The translations under genes and the position numbers were made by a program. The notes beneath the pieces are model-generated. The model did not search any database and was not told where the DNA came from. It saw only the letters and a list, made by a program, of their open reading frames with translations. This document shows, in pieces, positions 18,192 to 26,156 of a stretch of DNA of 57,592 nucleotides. The DNA lies in assembly GCA_002429115.1 (NCBI GenBank), contig DIYS01000111.1, positions 1 through 57,592 on the forward strand, in the 5' to 3' direction. Every line of letters starts with the position of its first letter. Positions within the stretch are counted from its first letter, which is position 1. This DNA is from Saccharicrinis sp. UBA6048 (GTDB taxonomy: Bacteria; Bacteroidota; Bacteroidia; Bacteroidales; Marinilabiliaceae).

Positions 18192-18214
18192 TAATAATGA
18201 CCAGATCATTATTA
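18192..18214. promoter_or_regulatory. Perfect 9-bp inverted repeat, operator candidate
   Basis: Arms TAATAATGA and TCATTATTA separated by CCAGA, ending 44 bases before the glycyl-radical enzyme's ATG. The length and symmetry fit a dimeric regulator's site; as RNA it would be a 9-bp hairpin. Confidence 0.5.
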
Positions 18215-18258
18215 TAGTCTGTGATTTTAATTTAAGAAGAATCCTAAAGCGTAAAGCA

Positions 18259-20781
18259 ATGACAACTAAAACGATAAAAGGTCGCCCCGATCCTAACGGT
18301 GCCGGCTTACCAACCATCAAAGAGATATTAGGAAAGGAAGATACTGCAAAAAAAGCCGAACGAGCTGCTTCAGCCGAAGGTAATTTCTACCAACCACTTG
18401 GAAAAAAGCTTGGTCCGGGAATGAACCCGCGTATTCAGCGACTTCGGAAAAAGAGTTTTGAAGCGGAACCAAGCATTTCCATTGAGCGTGCTTTGCATCA
18501 AACAGTATTCTACAAAGAGCACTATGGCAAACATTCTATTCCTGTATTACGCGCACTGACATTTCTTGATCACTGTAAAAAGAAAACCCTTTATATGGGC
18601 GATGATGAACTGATTGTTGGTGAACGTGGTCCATTACCTAAGGCAGTACCAACCTTTCCGGAATTAACATGTCATAGTGTCGAGGATTTCCATGTGCTTA
18701 ACACACGCGATCAGCAACGCTATACCACCAGCCAGGAAGATATTAACACTTACGAACGTGAGGTCATTCCTTACTGGCAAGGACGTACGCAACGTGAGCG
18801 TATTTTCAACCACGTGCCTGAAGAATGGAAACGCGCCTATGAAGCTGGTCTGTTCACCGAATTTATGGAGCAACGGGCTCCGGGACATACCTGCCTCGAT
18901 GGCAAGATTTACAGGAAAGGCATGCTCGATTTCAAGAAAGATATAAAAGCACATTTGGATTCACTGGATTACTTGAGCGATCCTGAAGCTAACAACAAAG
19001 CGGAAGAGCTGAAAGCAATGGACATATCGTGTGATGCAGCCATTGTATTTGCCGAGCGTCATGCCGATTTAGCAGAAGAAAAAGCAAAAAACGAAACAGA
19101 CCAAAAACGAAAAGCAGAGTTACTAAAAATAGCTGAAGTATGCCGCTGGGTACCTGCTAATGCGCCACGCACTCTACATGAAGCCATTCAAATGTACTGG
19201 TTTGTTCACTTGGGCACCATCACTGAATTGAATGGCTGGGATGCCATGAACCCTGGTCATTTCGATCAGCACCTGGCACCTTTCTACGAAAAAGAAATTG
19301 CAGAAGGTACATTAACACGTGAGGAAGCCAAAGAGTTGATCAGCTGCATGTGGATCAAGGTGAATAACCAGACCGCACCACCTAAAGTAGGTATCACGGC
19401 CAAAGAGAGTGGTACTTACAACGACTTCACCAACATTAATATTGGCGGTGTGAAAGCTGATGGCTCCGATGGCAGCAGCGAAGTATCCTACATTATGCTC
19501 GAAGTGGTTGAGGAGCTGCATTTGTTACAACCCGGTTCATCGGTACATATCAGCCATGTGACGCCTGATAAATTTCTCAACGCGGCATGTAAAGTCATTC
19601 GTCAAGGCCATGGTTATCCTTCTGTTTTTAGTCCTGAAACTTACATCACGGAAATGCTGGCGCAAGGGAAATCGCTTAAAGATGCCCGTGAAGGAGGTTG
19701 TAGCGGTTGTATTGAAGTGGGTGCTTTTGGCAAGGAGGCCTATGTATTAACTGGTTATCTGAACGTTGCAAAAATTCTGGAAGTTACTTTGAATAATGGC
19801 ATTGACCCGGTAACCGGCAAACTAGCCGGATGCGAGTCTGGTGATCCACGCACTTTTAAGAGCTATGATGATTTATATGCCGCCTTTAAAAAGCAGCTGG
19901 AGTTTATCGTGGATCAGAAAATTCGCGTGAGCAATTACATCGACACCATGTTTGCCAAATATGCACCGGCTCCATTCCTGTCGGTAGTTATTGAAGATTG
20001 TATTTCCAAGGGAAGAGACTATTATAACAGTGGGCCACGCTACAATACCAATTACATTCAGTGTACGGGATTAGGAACTGTTACTGATAGTTTATCTACG
20101 CTAAAACACCATGTATTTGAAAAGCAAACCTTTGACATGGATCGAATATTAACAGCTGTGGCTAATAACTTCAAGGATGATGAGATTTTGCGTCAAACAA
20201 TAGTTAATCGTACACCATTTTTTGGTAATGATGATGAATATGCTGACAGCATCGCATTAAAAGTTTATGACGACCTGATTAAAACAATTGACGGGAAGCC
20301 AAATATCAAAGGCGGTAAATACCACTTAAATATGCTCTCAACCACCTGCCACGTATATTTTGGAAAGGTGATGGGTGCAACCCCTAATGGTCGCTTAGCT
20401 GGTAAATCTATTTCCGATGGTACTTCACCATCCCACGGTTGTGATGTGAATGGTCCGTCTGCAGTGATTCGTTCATTAACAAAGCTCGATCATACGCGTT
20501 CGGGCGGTACCTTGTTGAATATGCGCTTTCTGCCTAGCCTTTTAAAGCGTGATGAAGACATTGCCAAGATGGGTAAGCTAATTCGCAGCTATTTCACCAT
20601 GGGCGGTCACCATGTTCAGTTTAATATTGTTGATACGGCAACCTTAAGGGCTGCTCAAGAATCGCCTGAGGATTATAAAGATTTGTTAGTTCGTATGGCC
20701 GGTTACAGCGATTACTTTAATGATATGAATGCCGATCTTCAGCAGGAAGTAATCGATCGAACTGAGAATGAGGCGTTTTAA
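18259..20781 (+). CDS. hypD: Glycyl-radical enzyme, probable trans-4-hydroxy-L-proline dehydratase
   Basis: 840 residues. Catalytic thiyl Cys484 with Glu486 (GGCSGCIEVG) and glycyl radical Gly815 (RMAGYSDYF) define the family. Residues I recall as the active site of Clostridioides difficile HypD (F152, H160, D278, S334, D339, F340, C434, E436, Y450, T645, G765) all find identical residues here at a constant offset of +50: F202, H210, D328, S384, D389, F390, C484, E486, Y500, T695, G815. HypD removes water from trans-4-hydroxyproline to give pyrroline-5-carboxylate. The first 50 residues (Lys/Glu-rich) have no HypD counterpart; Met55 (18421) would give a HypD-sized protein. No proC is adjacent. 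The activase follows 174 bases downstream. Confidence 0.85.
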   Translation: MTTKTIKGRPDPNGAGLPTIKEILGKEDTAKKAERAASAEGNFYQPLGKKLGPGMNPRIQRLRKKSFEAEPSISIERALHQTVFYKEHYGKHSIPVLRALTFLDHCKKKTLYMGDDELIVGERGPLPKAVPTFPELTCHSVEDFHVLNTRDQQRYTTSQEDINTYEREVIPYWQGRTQRERIFNHVPEEWKRAYEAGLFTEFMEQRAPGHTCLDGKIYRKGMLDFKKDIKAHLDSLDYLSDPEANNKAEELKAMDISCDAAIVFAERHADLAEEKAKNETDQKRKAELLKIAEVCRWVPANAPRTLHEAIQMYWFVHLGTITELNGWDAMNPGHFDQHLAPFYEKEIAEGTLTREEAKELISCMWIKVNNQTAPPKVGITAKESGTYNDFTNINIGGVKADGSDGSSEVSYIMLEVVEELHLLQPGSSVHISHVTPDKFLNAACKVIRQGHGYPSVFSPETYITEMLAQGKSLKDAREGGCSGCIEVGAFGKEAYVLTGYLNVAKILEVTLNNGIDPVTGKLAGCESGDPRTFKSYDDLYAAFKKQLEFIVDQKIRVSNYIDTMFAKYAPAPFLSVVIEDCISKGRDYYNSGPRYNTNYIQCTGLGTVTDSLSTLKHHVFEKQTFDMDRILTAVANNFKDDEILRQTIVNRTPFFGNDDEYADSIALKVYDDLIKTIDGKPNIKGGKYHLNMLSTTCHVYFGKVMGATPNGRLAGKSISDGTSPSHGCDVNGPSAVIRSLTKLDHTRSGGTLLNMRFLPSLLKRDEDIAKMGKLIRSYFTMGGHHVQFNIVDTATLRAAQESPEDYKDLLVRMAGYSDYFNDMNADLQQEVIDRTENEAF

Positions 20782-20820
20782 ATTATCTCCCGCAGATAAC
20801 GCTGATTGACGAAGAGAAAT

Positions 20821-20917
20821 CCCCCTCAGTCCGCCTTTGGCGGACAGCTCCCCAAGGGAAGCATTTAAAAGCGGTTAATAAATCTTCCCCTTGGGGAAGT
20901 GCCCATCGGGCGATGGG
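20821..20917. repeat. Hairpin-rich REP-like element between hypD and activase
   Basis: Three palindromes in about 90 bases: GTCCGCC/GGCGGAC (20829-20845), CTTCCCC/GGGGAAG (20884-20899) and CCCATCG/CGATGGG (20902-20917). In addition CTCCCCAAGGGAAG (20848-20861) is an inverted near-copy of 20884-20899. It looks like a mobile short repeat inserted in the operon. Confidence 0.7.
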
Positions 20918-20955
20918 GAAACCATTTTATCAATTCGAAAAGCAATTTGGACTCA

Positions 20956-21867
20956 ATGGAAGCACCAAGTTTAATATTTGATATAAAGCGCTACGCCATC
21001 AACGATGGTCCGGGTATTCGTATTACCATCTTTCTAAAAGGTTGCCCTTTACGATGCAGGTGGTGTCACAACCCGGAAAGTCAGCTCAGGAACCAGCAGA
21101 AAATGTACAACAACAGCAAATGCATAGCCTGCGAAGAATGCGTAAAGCATTGTCCTGAAAATGCTCTGACTTTAACACCGGAAGGCATTGTAACAGACGG
21201 TGATTTATGTACCATGTGTGGTATTTGTGCCGATGTTTGTCCTACCAAAGCCATTGAAATGACTGGCAGGATAATGAGTATGGATGAGATCATGACACAA
21301 ATTAAAAAGGAAACCATGCTCATGGATAAATCAGAGGGTGGTGTTACCTTTTCGGGAGGCGAACCATTATTGCATCATGAATTTCTAATTCCTCTACTTG
21401 ATGCATGTGGTGAAGAAGGTATTCACCGTTGTGTGGATACAACCGGCTATGCCAAACCAGAGGTATTGATGGAAGTGGCCAAGCGTACAGATCATTTTTT
21501 ATACGATCTGAAAATGATGGATTCGGAAAAGCACAGCGAATGGACAGGTATGCCCAATGGAAAAATACTGGCTAATCTGAAAACCTTAGCTGCGACCGGT
21601 GTTGATATGAACATTCGCATTCCTTTGATCAAAGGCGTAAACGATGATGATTGGAACATCCATGAATCTGCAAAATTAATAGCCTCTCTGGATGGAAAAA
21701 AGCCGTTGGTCAACCTCTTACCTTTCCACAATATTGCCGAAAAGAAATACGAAAAGCTGGGTGAAGATTATGACAGAGGCGAGATGGATGAACCAAGCCC
21801 TGAGCGCTTACAGGAGATAATTGCCATATTTGATTCTTATGGTGTAAAATCAATGATAGGAGGTTAA
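20956..21867 (+). CDS. Glycyl-radical enzyme activase (radical SAM)
   Basis: 303 residues from ATG at 20956; the longer frame from 20899 would start inside the REP element and adds a non-conserved leader. The radical SAM motif CPLRCRWC (Cys30, Cys34, Cys37) binds the SAM-cleaving 4Fe-4S cluster. Two ferredoxin-like motifs (CIACEECVKHC and CTMCGICADVC, about residues 60-105) hold auxiliary clusters, as in activases of HypD, CutC and related enzymes but not PFL activase. GGVTFSGGEPLLH is the SAM-binding GGE segment. It installs the Gly815 radical on the upstream enzyme, anaerobically in the cytosol. The stop overlaps a terminator hairpin. Confidence 0.95.
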   Translation: MEAPSLIFDIKRYAINDGPGIRITIFLKGCPLRCRWCHNPESQLRNQQKMYNNSKCIACEECVKHCPENALTLTPEGIVTDGDLCTMCGICADVCPTKAIEMTGRIMSMDEIMTQIKKETMLMDKSEGGVTFSGGEPLLHHEFLIPLLDACGEEGIHRCVDTTGYAKPEVLMEVAKRTDHFLYDLKMMDSEKHSEWTGMPNGKILANLKTLAATGVDMNIRIPLIKGVNDDDWNIHESAKLIASLDGKKPLVNLLPFHNIAEKKYEKLGEDYDRGEMDEPSPERLQEIIAIFDSYGVKSMIGG

Positions 21868-21878
21868 TTTAACCTCCT
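21858..21878. terminator. Terminator overlapping activase stop
   Basis: Perfect inverted repeat AGGAGGTTAA / TTAACCTCCT with a one-base centre, followed by TATTTTC. The TAA stop is inside the left arm. It also serves the convergent lytic transglycosylase gene. Confidence 0.7.
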
Positions 21879-21892
21879 TATTTTCTATCAAA

Positions 21893-23365
21893 CTATTCCT
21901 CGATAAACTTTTTATAATGATCAAACCGCTCAAAAATCTGCCGTACATATGTGTATGGCTCAGTACCTCTTAGGTAGCCATGTTTCACCACCGGATCATT
22001 AAAGTTCTTTGGGTATCGCAATGACAGAATCATTTTTTCAACATTATCATCCCATATATCCGGATTCAGATTATACTTTTGGGCTAATCGTCTGGCATCT
22101 GACACATGACCATATCCACAATTATAAGAAGCAAGAGTAAATTTCACTCGTTGCAGTGGATCTTCAATACTTTCAAAACGATCTAATAAATAATTAAGGT
22201 ATCGGACACCTCCCTGCAGGCTTTGCTCAGGATTACTTCGCCACTGAACACCGAACTCTTTGGCTGTAGCCGGCATCATCTGCATAAGTCCTACTGCTCC
22301 AGCCCATGACACAGCTGACGGATTAAATCTTGATTCCTGATACACCTGGGACGCTAATAATCGCCAGTCCCAATCTATTTTCGTCGATTCGAGTTTAATA
22401 AGATCATCATATTTACTGATTTTATTTTGCTTTAGACTATAAAAATCACTGTTAACGCGACGTTTGAAACTTTTCTTATTCTTATAGTATTTGTTATAAA
22501 TCATATAATACTCGCTCTTCTTTTTATAATCGACCAACCATTCATTAATCTCATTTAAGAGCTGAGGCGAAGATTTACGAACCACCCAACCCATATTTTG
22601 TGTCATGCTCAAAGGCACATCAATGTTCAAAACCGGATAATACGAGGCCATAAGGCTGGCAATATTTAAATCTGCCACGGTATGTTTTTTCTTCCCGTCA
22701 ACAACCATTTCTATGATCTCCTCTGTGGTTACATCCCCGGAAATAGTATCAATAAATATTTCACCCCCTATCTCTTCAGCAAGATTTATTAATCGCTGAT
22801 GATATGATGAATGTATTCGCACAGAAACTGTATCACCCATCAGTTCGATGGCATCATGGAGCAACGAATTTTCAATCTTTTTCCAATGCAGTTCATACCA
22901 ATTATCCGGAATTTTTTGCACCAACACCTGCTTACTTGTAAACAAAGGTTTGGTAAAATTGACATACTTCTTCCGTTTTCGCGTTTCTGTTATGCCATGT
23001 GCTACCAAATCAACATCTCCACGGTTTAAATAGTAGAATAAACTATCGATACTGCCCACCAACTGTAAATCAATTTTCAGATTTTTATGCTCGGCAAACT
23101 TCTCCAACAACTCATACTCAAAGCCCATTGGTAAGCCTTTGTAAAGAAAATAACTAGTGCCGCTATAAGTCGTTAACACCTTAAGCACCCCATCTTTTTC
23201 AATATCCTCCCAATCGCGCACATATTTGAAGTGAGTACCTGTCAGATCTTGTTTCTTCAAATCAACTGTTTTTGCAGGCTTACTTTCTTTGCTTTCTTCA
23301 CGTTTTTCAACACATGAAACACAGGTAAACAGAACGATTAGGACAAATAAAAAAGTTATTTTCAT
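21893..23365 (-). CDS. mltF: MltF-like lytic murein transglycosylase
   Basis: 490-residue lipoprotein. I place the start at the Met just before the signal peptide (MKITFLFVLIVLFTCVSCVE); the frame is open to 23443 but that leader looks spurious. Residues about 55-300 resemble a family-3 solute-binding domain (LKVLTTYSGTSYFLYKGLPMGFEYEL; VDLVAHGITETRKRKKYVNF). Residues about 330-470 are a lysozyme-like SLT domain with the catalytic Glu in ASQVYQESRFNPSA and the motif GAVGLMQMMPATAKEFG. This is the MltF layout: it cleaves peptidoglycan with 1,6-anhydro product formation. Single gene. Confidence 0.93.
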   Translation of the reverse strand: MKITFLFVLIVLFTCVSCVEKREESKESKPAKTVDLKKQDLTGTHFKYVRDWEDIEKDGVLKVLTTYSGTSYFLYKGLPMGFEYELLEKFAEHKNLKIDLQLVGSIDSLFYYLNRGDVDLVAHGITETRKRKKYVNFTKPLFTSKQVLVQKIPDNWYELHWKKIENSLLHDAIELMGDTVSVRIHSSYHQRLINLAEEIGGEIFIDTISGDVTTEEIIEMVVDGKKKHTVADLNIASLMASYYPVLNIDVPLSMTQNMGWVVRKSSPQLLNEINEWLVDYKKKSEYYMIYNKYYKNKKSFKRRVNSDFYSLKQNKISKYDDLIKLESTKIDWDWRLLASQVYQESRFNPSAVSWAGAVGLMQMMPATAKEFGVQWRSNPEQSLQGGVRYLNYLLDRFESIEDPLQRVKFTLASYNCGYGHVSDARRLAQKYNLNPDIWDDNVEKMILSLRYPKNFNDPVVKHGYLRGTEPYTYVRQIFERFDHYKKFIEE

Positions 23366-23496
23366 ACTGATTGGTTTAGGTATTAGAAGCCTAAAAATAT
23401 TAATTCTGCTCAAATAAGCCAATATAACAATCACTAAGTACATCCTATGAAAACAGTCAAATCTTCCCGTTCAACAATAAATGAAGCACCTTCACG

Positions 23497-23528
23497 TTTT
23501 TTATGTGTCTAATAATTATTTAATTTTG
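23497..23528 (+). promoter_or_regulatory. Promoter of PorE-like gene
   Basis: TAATTTTG at 23521-23528 (TAnnTTTG) with TTTT 20 bases upstream at 23497-23500; ATG follows 26 bases later. Confidence 0.5.
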
Positions 23529-23554
23529 GTTCATTAATAAAAATTTCGGACCTG

Positions 23555-25534
23555 ATGCCCACTAAATTCTTCACTATAAAACCCAATACATATTTAAACC
23601 TTATTCTCATTGGCCTAATAATTTCGGGGTGTGCAGGAGGCAATAAACTGGGCAATGCCAATAAAGCCTATTTAATTGGAGAATACGACCGGGCTGCTGT
23701 ACAATTTAAAAAGGCTTACCGAAAAGAAAAGAATCGTTACACCAAAGGTGAAATATCTTATTACCTGGGTGAATGCTATCGCCTGACTAACAAGCCCAGA
23801 AAGGCGGTTTCGAACTACTCAAAGGCCGTTCGTTATAATTACGAAATGGCTGATGCCGCACTTTATTGGGGCGACTGCCTTTTAGCATCTCAAAAATATG
23901 AAGAAGCTATTGAGGCTTATGAAGAATATTTATTGAAAGAGCCTTTAGACAAACGGGCTCATAATGGGATTGCTTCCTGCAAACTTGCTCTGGGCGATTC
24001 TATCCAAACGAGGTACATTGTTCAGAAAGTAGCAAAAATCAACACGACCAGATATAGCGATTTTTCACCGGGTTTTGCCAGCGCTGATTATGATCAGATT
24101 TATTTTTCATCAATGCGAACTGAAAAAAAGAAGCGCAAGAAAAGCCGCATCACAGGTCAGGGTGGTTCAAATATTTACATGTCAAAAATTGACGCTAAAG
24201 GAGAATGGACCGATCCTGAGTTGCTGGATGAAACCATAAATAGCGAGTTTGATGAAGGAAGTGCCACGATGTCGTCGGATGGTAAAGCCATGTATTTTAC
24301 ACGATGCAGGTACGACAATGAACAGCCGCGAAGCGCAGAAATGTTTATGGTAAGTCGATCTGGTGGCAAGTGGGGCGAACCTGTTCAACTGGAAATTGGT
24401 GGCGACAGCCTGATGGTGGCACACCCTGCCATATCGCACGATGGTGAAACGCTCTATTTTGTAAGTGATATGCCAGGTGGTATTGGCGGCAAAGACATCT
24501 GGAAATCGAAAAAAGGTGGCGAAGGAGGCTGGGGCGAACCTGTCAATATGGGCAATGTAATCAACACCCCGGGTGATGAGATGTTCCCTTCAACACGTAT
24601 GGATGGCTCCTTATATTTTAGCTCTAATGCACAGGTTGGGTATGGTGGTCTGGATATCTACCGGGCTATTTTTAACGAGGAAAAGCAAGATTGGGAAGTA
24701 CACAATATCGGTCAGCCAATAAACAGTGAAGGTGATGATTTTGGCATTGCTTTTAAAGGTCTGGAAGAAGCAGGTGTATTTAGTTCGTCACGAGGCAGTT
24801 CTAAAGGCATTGATAATATATACGAGTTCAGGTTGCCAAAGCTGGAATTCAGTATGAAAGGACAGGTATATAGTCAGAAAACGGATGAACCAATAACAGA
24901 TGCCTACCTTCGACTAATTGGAACAGATGGCACCAATGTTAAGCTAAACATACGCAACGATGGAACTTTTGGTGCAAAACTCACGCCTCAAACCGAATAT
25001 GTGTTTATAGTCGCATCCAAAGGTTTTTTCAACCATAAACACCAGTTGTCAACAATTGGCTTGAGCAATAATAAGGAGTTTGAATTTGAAATTGGGATGA
25101 TGCCAATGGAAGATGCTATCATTCTTAAGAACATCAATTTCGACAAAGATCAGCATATTTTAAATAATGATGCACAGCAGGAATTGGATCGTTTGGCAAT
25201 GATCTTGGGTATGAACAAGAATATTGTTCTGGAAATTGTTGCTCATGCTTCAGGCGAAGGATCCAGCTCTGATGCTATAGTACTGTCACAAAAACGTGCT
25301 CAAACAGTCATGGACTATTTATTGACTAAAGACATTCCAACTGAACGGTTATCGGCCAAAGGAGTGGGCGATTCTGAGCCCGTTACAGCCAGCAAGCGTC
25401 AGGCTAAGAAATATAAATTTATTGATGAAGGAGATGTTTTAACAAGCAGGTTTATCAGGCAAATCAGAGGGAATAACAATAAAGAGGCCGCTCATAATAT
25501 CAACCGCCGTATTGAGTTCAGGATTAAGAAATAA
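23555..25534 (+). CDS. OmpA-family lipoprotein with TPR and PD40 repeats (PorE-like)
   Basis: 659 residues: lipoprotein signal (LILIGLIISGCAGG), TPRs (about 35-150), WD40/PD40-like beta-propeller repeats (about 160-430, with DGKAMYFTR, DGETLYFVSDMPGG, DGSLYFSSN), a carboxypeptidase-regulatory-like domain (about 435-515) and a C-terminal OmpA domain (about 525-659, NINFDKDQHILNNDAQQEL and LSQKRAQTVMDYL) that anchors to peptidoglycan. This order is that of PorE, an outer-membrane component of the type IX secretion machinery in Porphyromonas gingivalis. Many Bacteroidota also have paralogues with this layout, so PorE orthology is likely but unproven. Convergent with the GxxExxY gene. Confidence 0.85.
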   Translation: MPTKFFTIKPNTYLNLILIGLIISGCAGGNKLGNANKAYLIGEYDRAAVQFKKAYRKEKNRYTKGEISYYLGECYRLTNKPRKAVSNYSKAVRYNYEMADAALYWGDCLLASQKYEEAIEAYEEYLLKEPLDKRAHNGIASCKLALGDSIQTRYIVQKVAKINTTRYSDFSPGFASADYDQIYFSSMRTEKKKRKKSRITGQGGSNIYMSKIDAKGEWTDPELLDETINSEFDEGSATMSSDGKAMYFTRCRYDNEQPRSAEMFMVSRSGGKWGEPVQLEIGGDSLMVAHPAISHDGETLYFVSDMPGGIGGKDIWKSKKGGEGGWGEPVNMGNVINTPGDEMFPSTRMDGSLYFSSNAQVGYGGLDIYRAIFNEEKQDWEVHNIGQPINSEGDDFGIAFKGLEEAGVFSSSRGSSKGIDNIYEFRLPKLEFSMKGQVYSQKTDEPITDAYLRLIGTDGTNVKLNIRNDGTFGAKLTPQTEYVFIVASKGFFNHKHQLSTIGLSNNKEFEFEIGMMPMEDAIILKNINFDKDQHILNNDAQQELDRLAMILGMNKNIVLEIVAHASGEGSSSDAIVLSQKRAQTVMDYLLTKDIPTERLSAKGVGDSEPVTASKRQAKKYKFIDEGDVLTSRFIRQIRGNNNKEAAHNINRRIEFRIKK

Positions 25535-25548
25535 TGGCTGAACGAAAT

Positions 25549-25575
25549 AACCACTAAGATACAAAGGACTAAAAG
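25549..25575 (+). repeat. CCACTAAGATACAAAG-type repeat, left of GxxExxY gene
   Basis: AACCACTAAGATACAAAGG and following bases belong to the degenerate 'ACCACAAAGACACAAAG' intergenic repeat type. An inverted relative lies at 26097-26127, so the GxxExxY gene is bracketed. Confidence 0.6.
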
Positions 25576-25588
25576 TTAAACTTTTAGT
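25568..25588. terminator. Hairpin between PorE-like and GxxExxY genes
   Basis: Perfect 8-bp stem ACTAAAAG / CTTTTAGT with loop TTAAA at the end of two convergent genes. No strong T-run. Confidence 0.45.
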
Positions 25589-26004
25589 TAAAGCTTAAAA
25601 CGACTAATCCCTTGCTTTATTAATGGCACATTGAAATTTATCAAAAAACCAAGTTCTTTCTGTGCTAGTTTCATGTAACTTAGCAATTGAGCTTTATAAA
25701 CCGGATGAATTTCAGTTACAGCTTTCAGTTCGCAGATAATCAAATCTTCAACCAGAACATCAATCCGATAACCCTCTCCTAATTTTATTCCATCATATAT
25801 TACCGGCATTGATACCTGTTGCTCAAAACAAAAACCAGCCTTTCGTAACTCATGACAGAATGCCCCTTCATAAATATTTTCCAATAGTCCAGGACCTAAT
25901 TGTGTATGAACTTTAAACGCACAATCAACAATACCCTTTGCTACTTCTTCAACAAAAGGCACCTTCACATTAAAATTCACTCCTTTACATTCATCATTAG
26001 ACAT
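25588..26004 (-). CDS. GxxExxY family protein
   Basis: 138 residues. The signature GLLENIY (GxxExxY) stands at about residues 40-46, followed by AFCHELRKAGFCFEQQVSMPV, the RIDVLVED strand and ICELKAVTEIHPVYKAQLLSY. The Asp...Glu-x-Lys pattern resembles PD-(D/E)XK nuclease folds. Function is unknown; these genes are typically present in many dispersed copies in Bacteroidota genomes. It is a lone minus-strand gene bracketed by inverted copies of a short intergenic repeat, consistent with a small mobile unit (inference). Confidence 0.92.
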   Translation of the reverse strand: MSNDECKGVNFNVKVPFVEEVAKGIVDCAFKVHTQLGPGLLENIYEGAFCHELRKAGFCFEQQVSMPVIYDGIKLGEGYRIDVLVEDLIICELKAVTEIHPVYKAQLLSYMKLAQKELGFLINFNVPLIKQGISRFKL

Positions 26005-26096
26005 ATATCATCAATTTTCAACTAAAAATATTAAATACATCTAAGCAATACAATCCTATATATAATTTGCGAAATGCAAGGCATCTTAAAGCTTGC

Positions 26097-26127
26097 GTCT
26101 TTCTTAGTGACTTATAATCTTTGTGGT
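26097..26127 (-). repeat. Inverted relative of CCACTAAG repeat, right of GxxExxY gene
   Basis: Read on the minus strand it gives ACCACAAAGATTATAAG and CACTAAGAAAG, the same word pattern as 25549-25575 in the opposite orientation. Confidence 0.55.
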
Positions 26128-26156
26128 AAATCTTATTACAGATATTTCTAGACAAA

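Larger units (their letters stand above)
17784..18258. other. Intergenic region and leader upstream of glycyl-radical enzyme
   Basis: 475 bases with no credible ORF. It contains a weak promoter-like pair (TTTG at 18001, CAACTTTG at 18025), a hairpin with arms TGCAGTA (18133-18139) and TACTGCA (18148-18154), and a perfect palindrome at 18192-18214. If the promoter is right the leader is about 220 bases. Confidence 0.5.

Noticed and set aside
18259..20781. Pyruvate formate-lyase
   Set aside because: PFL has two adjacent active-site cysteines (CC) and a different glycyl context; here the motif is GC-x-E, as in dehydratase and lyase-type glycyl-radical enzymes.
20899..20955. Upstream extension of the activase start
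   Set aside because: These codons fall in the REP hairpin element and radical-SAM activases begin close to the LIFDIKRYAINDGPG segment.
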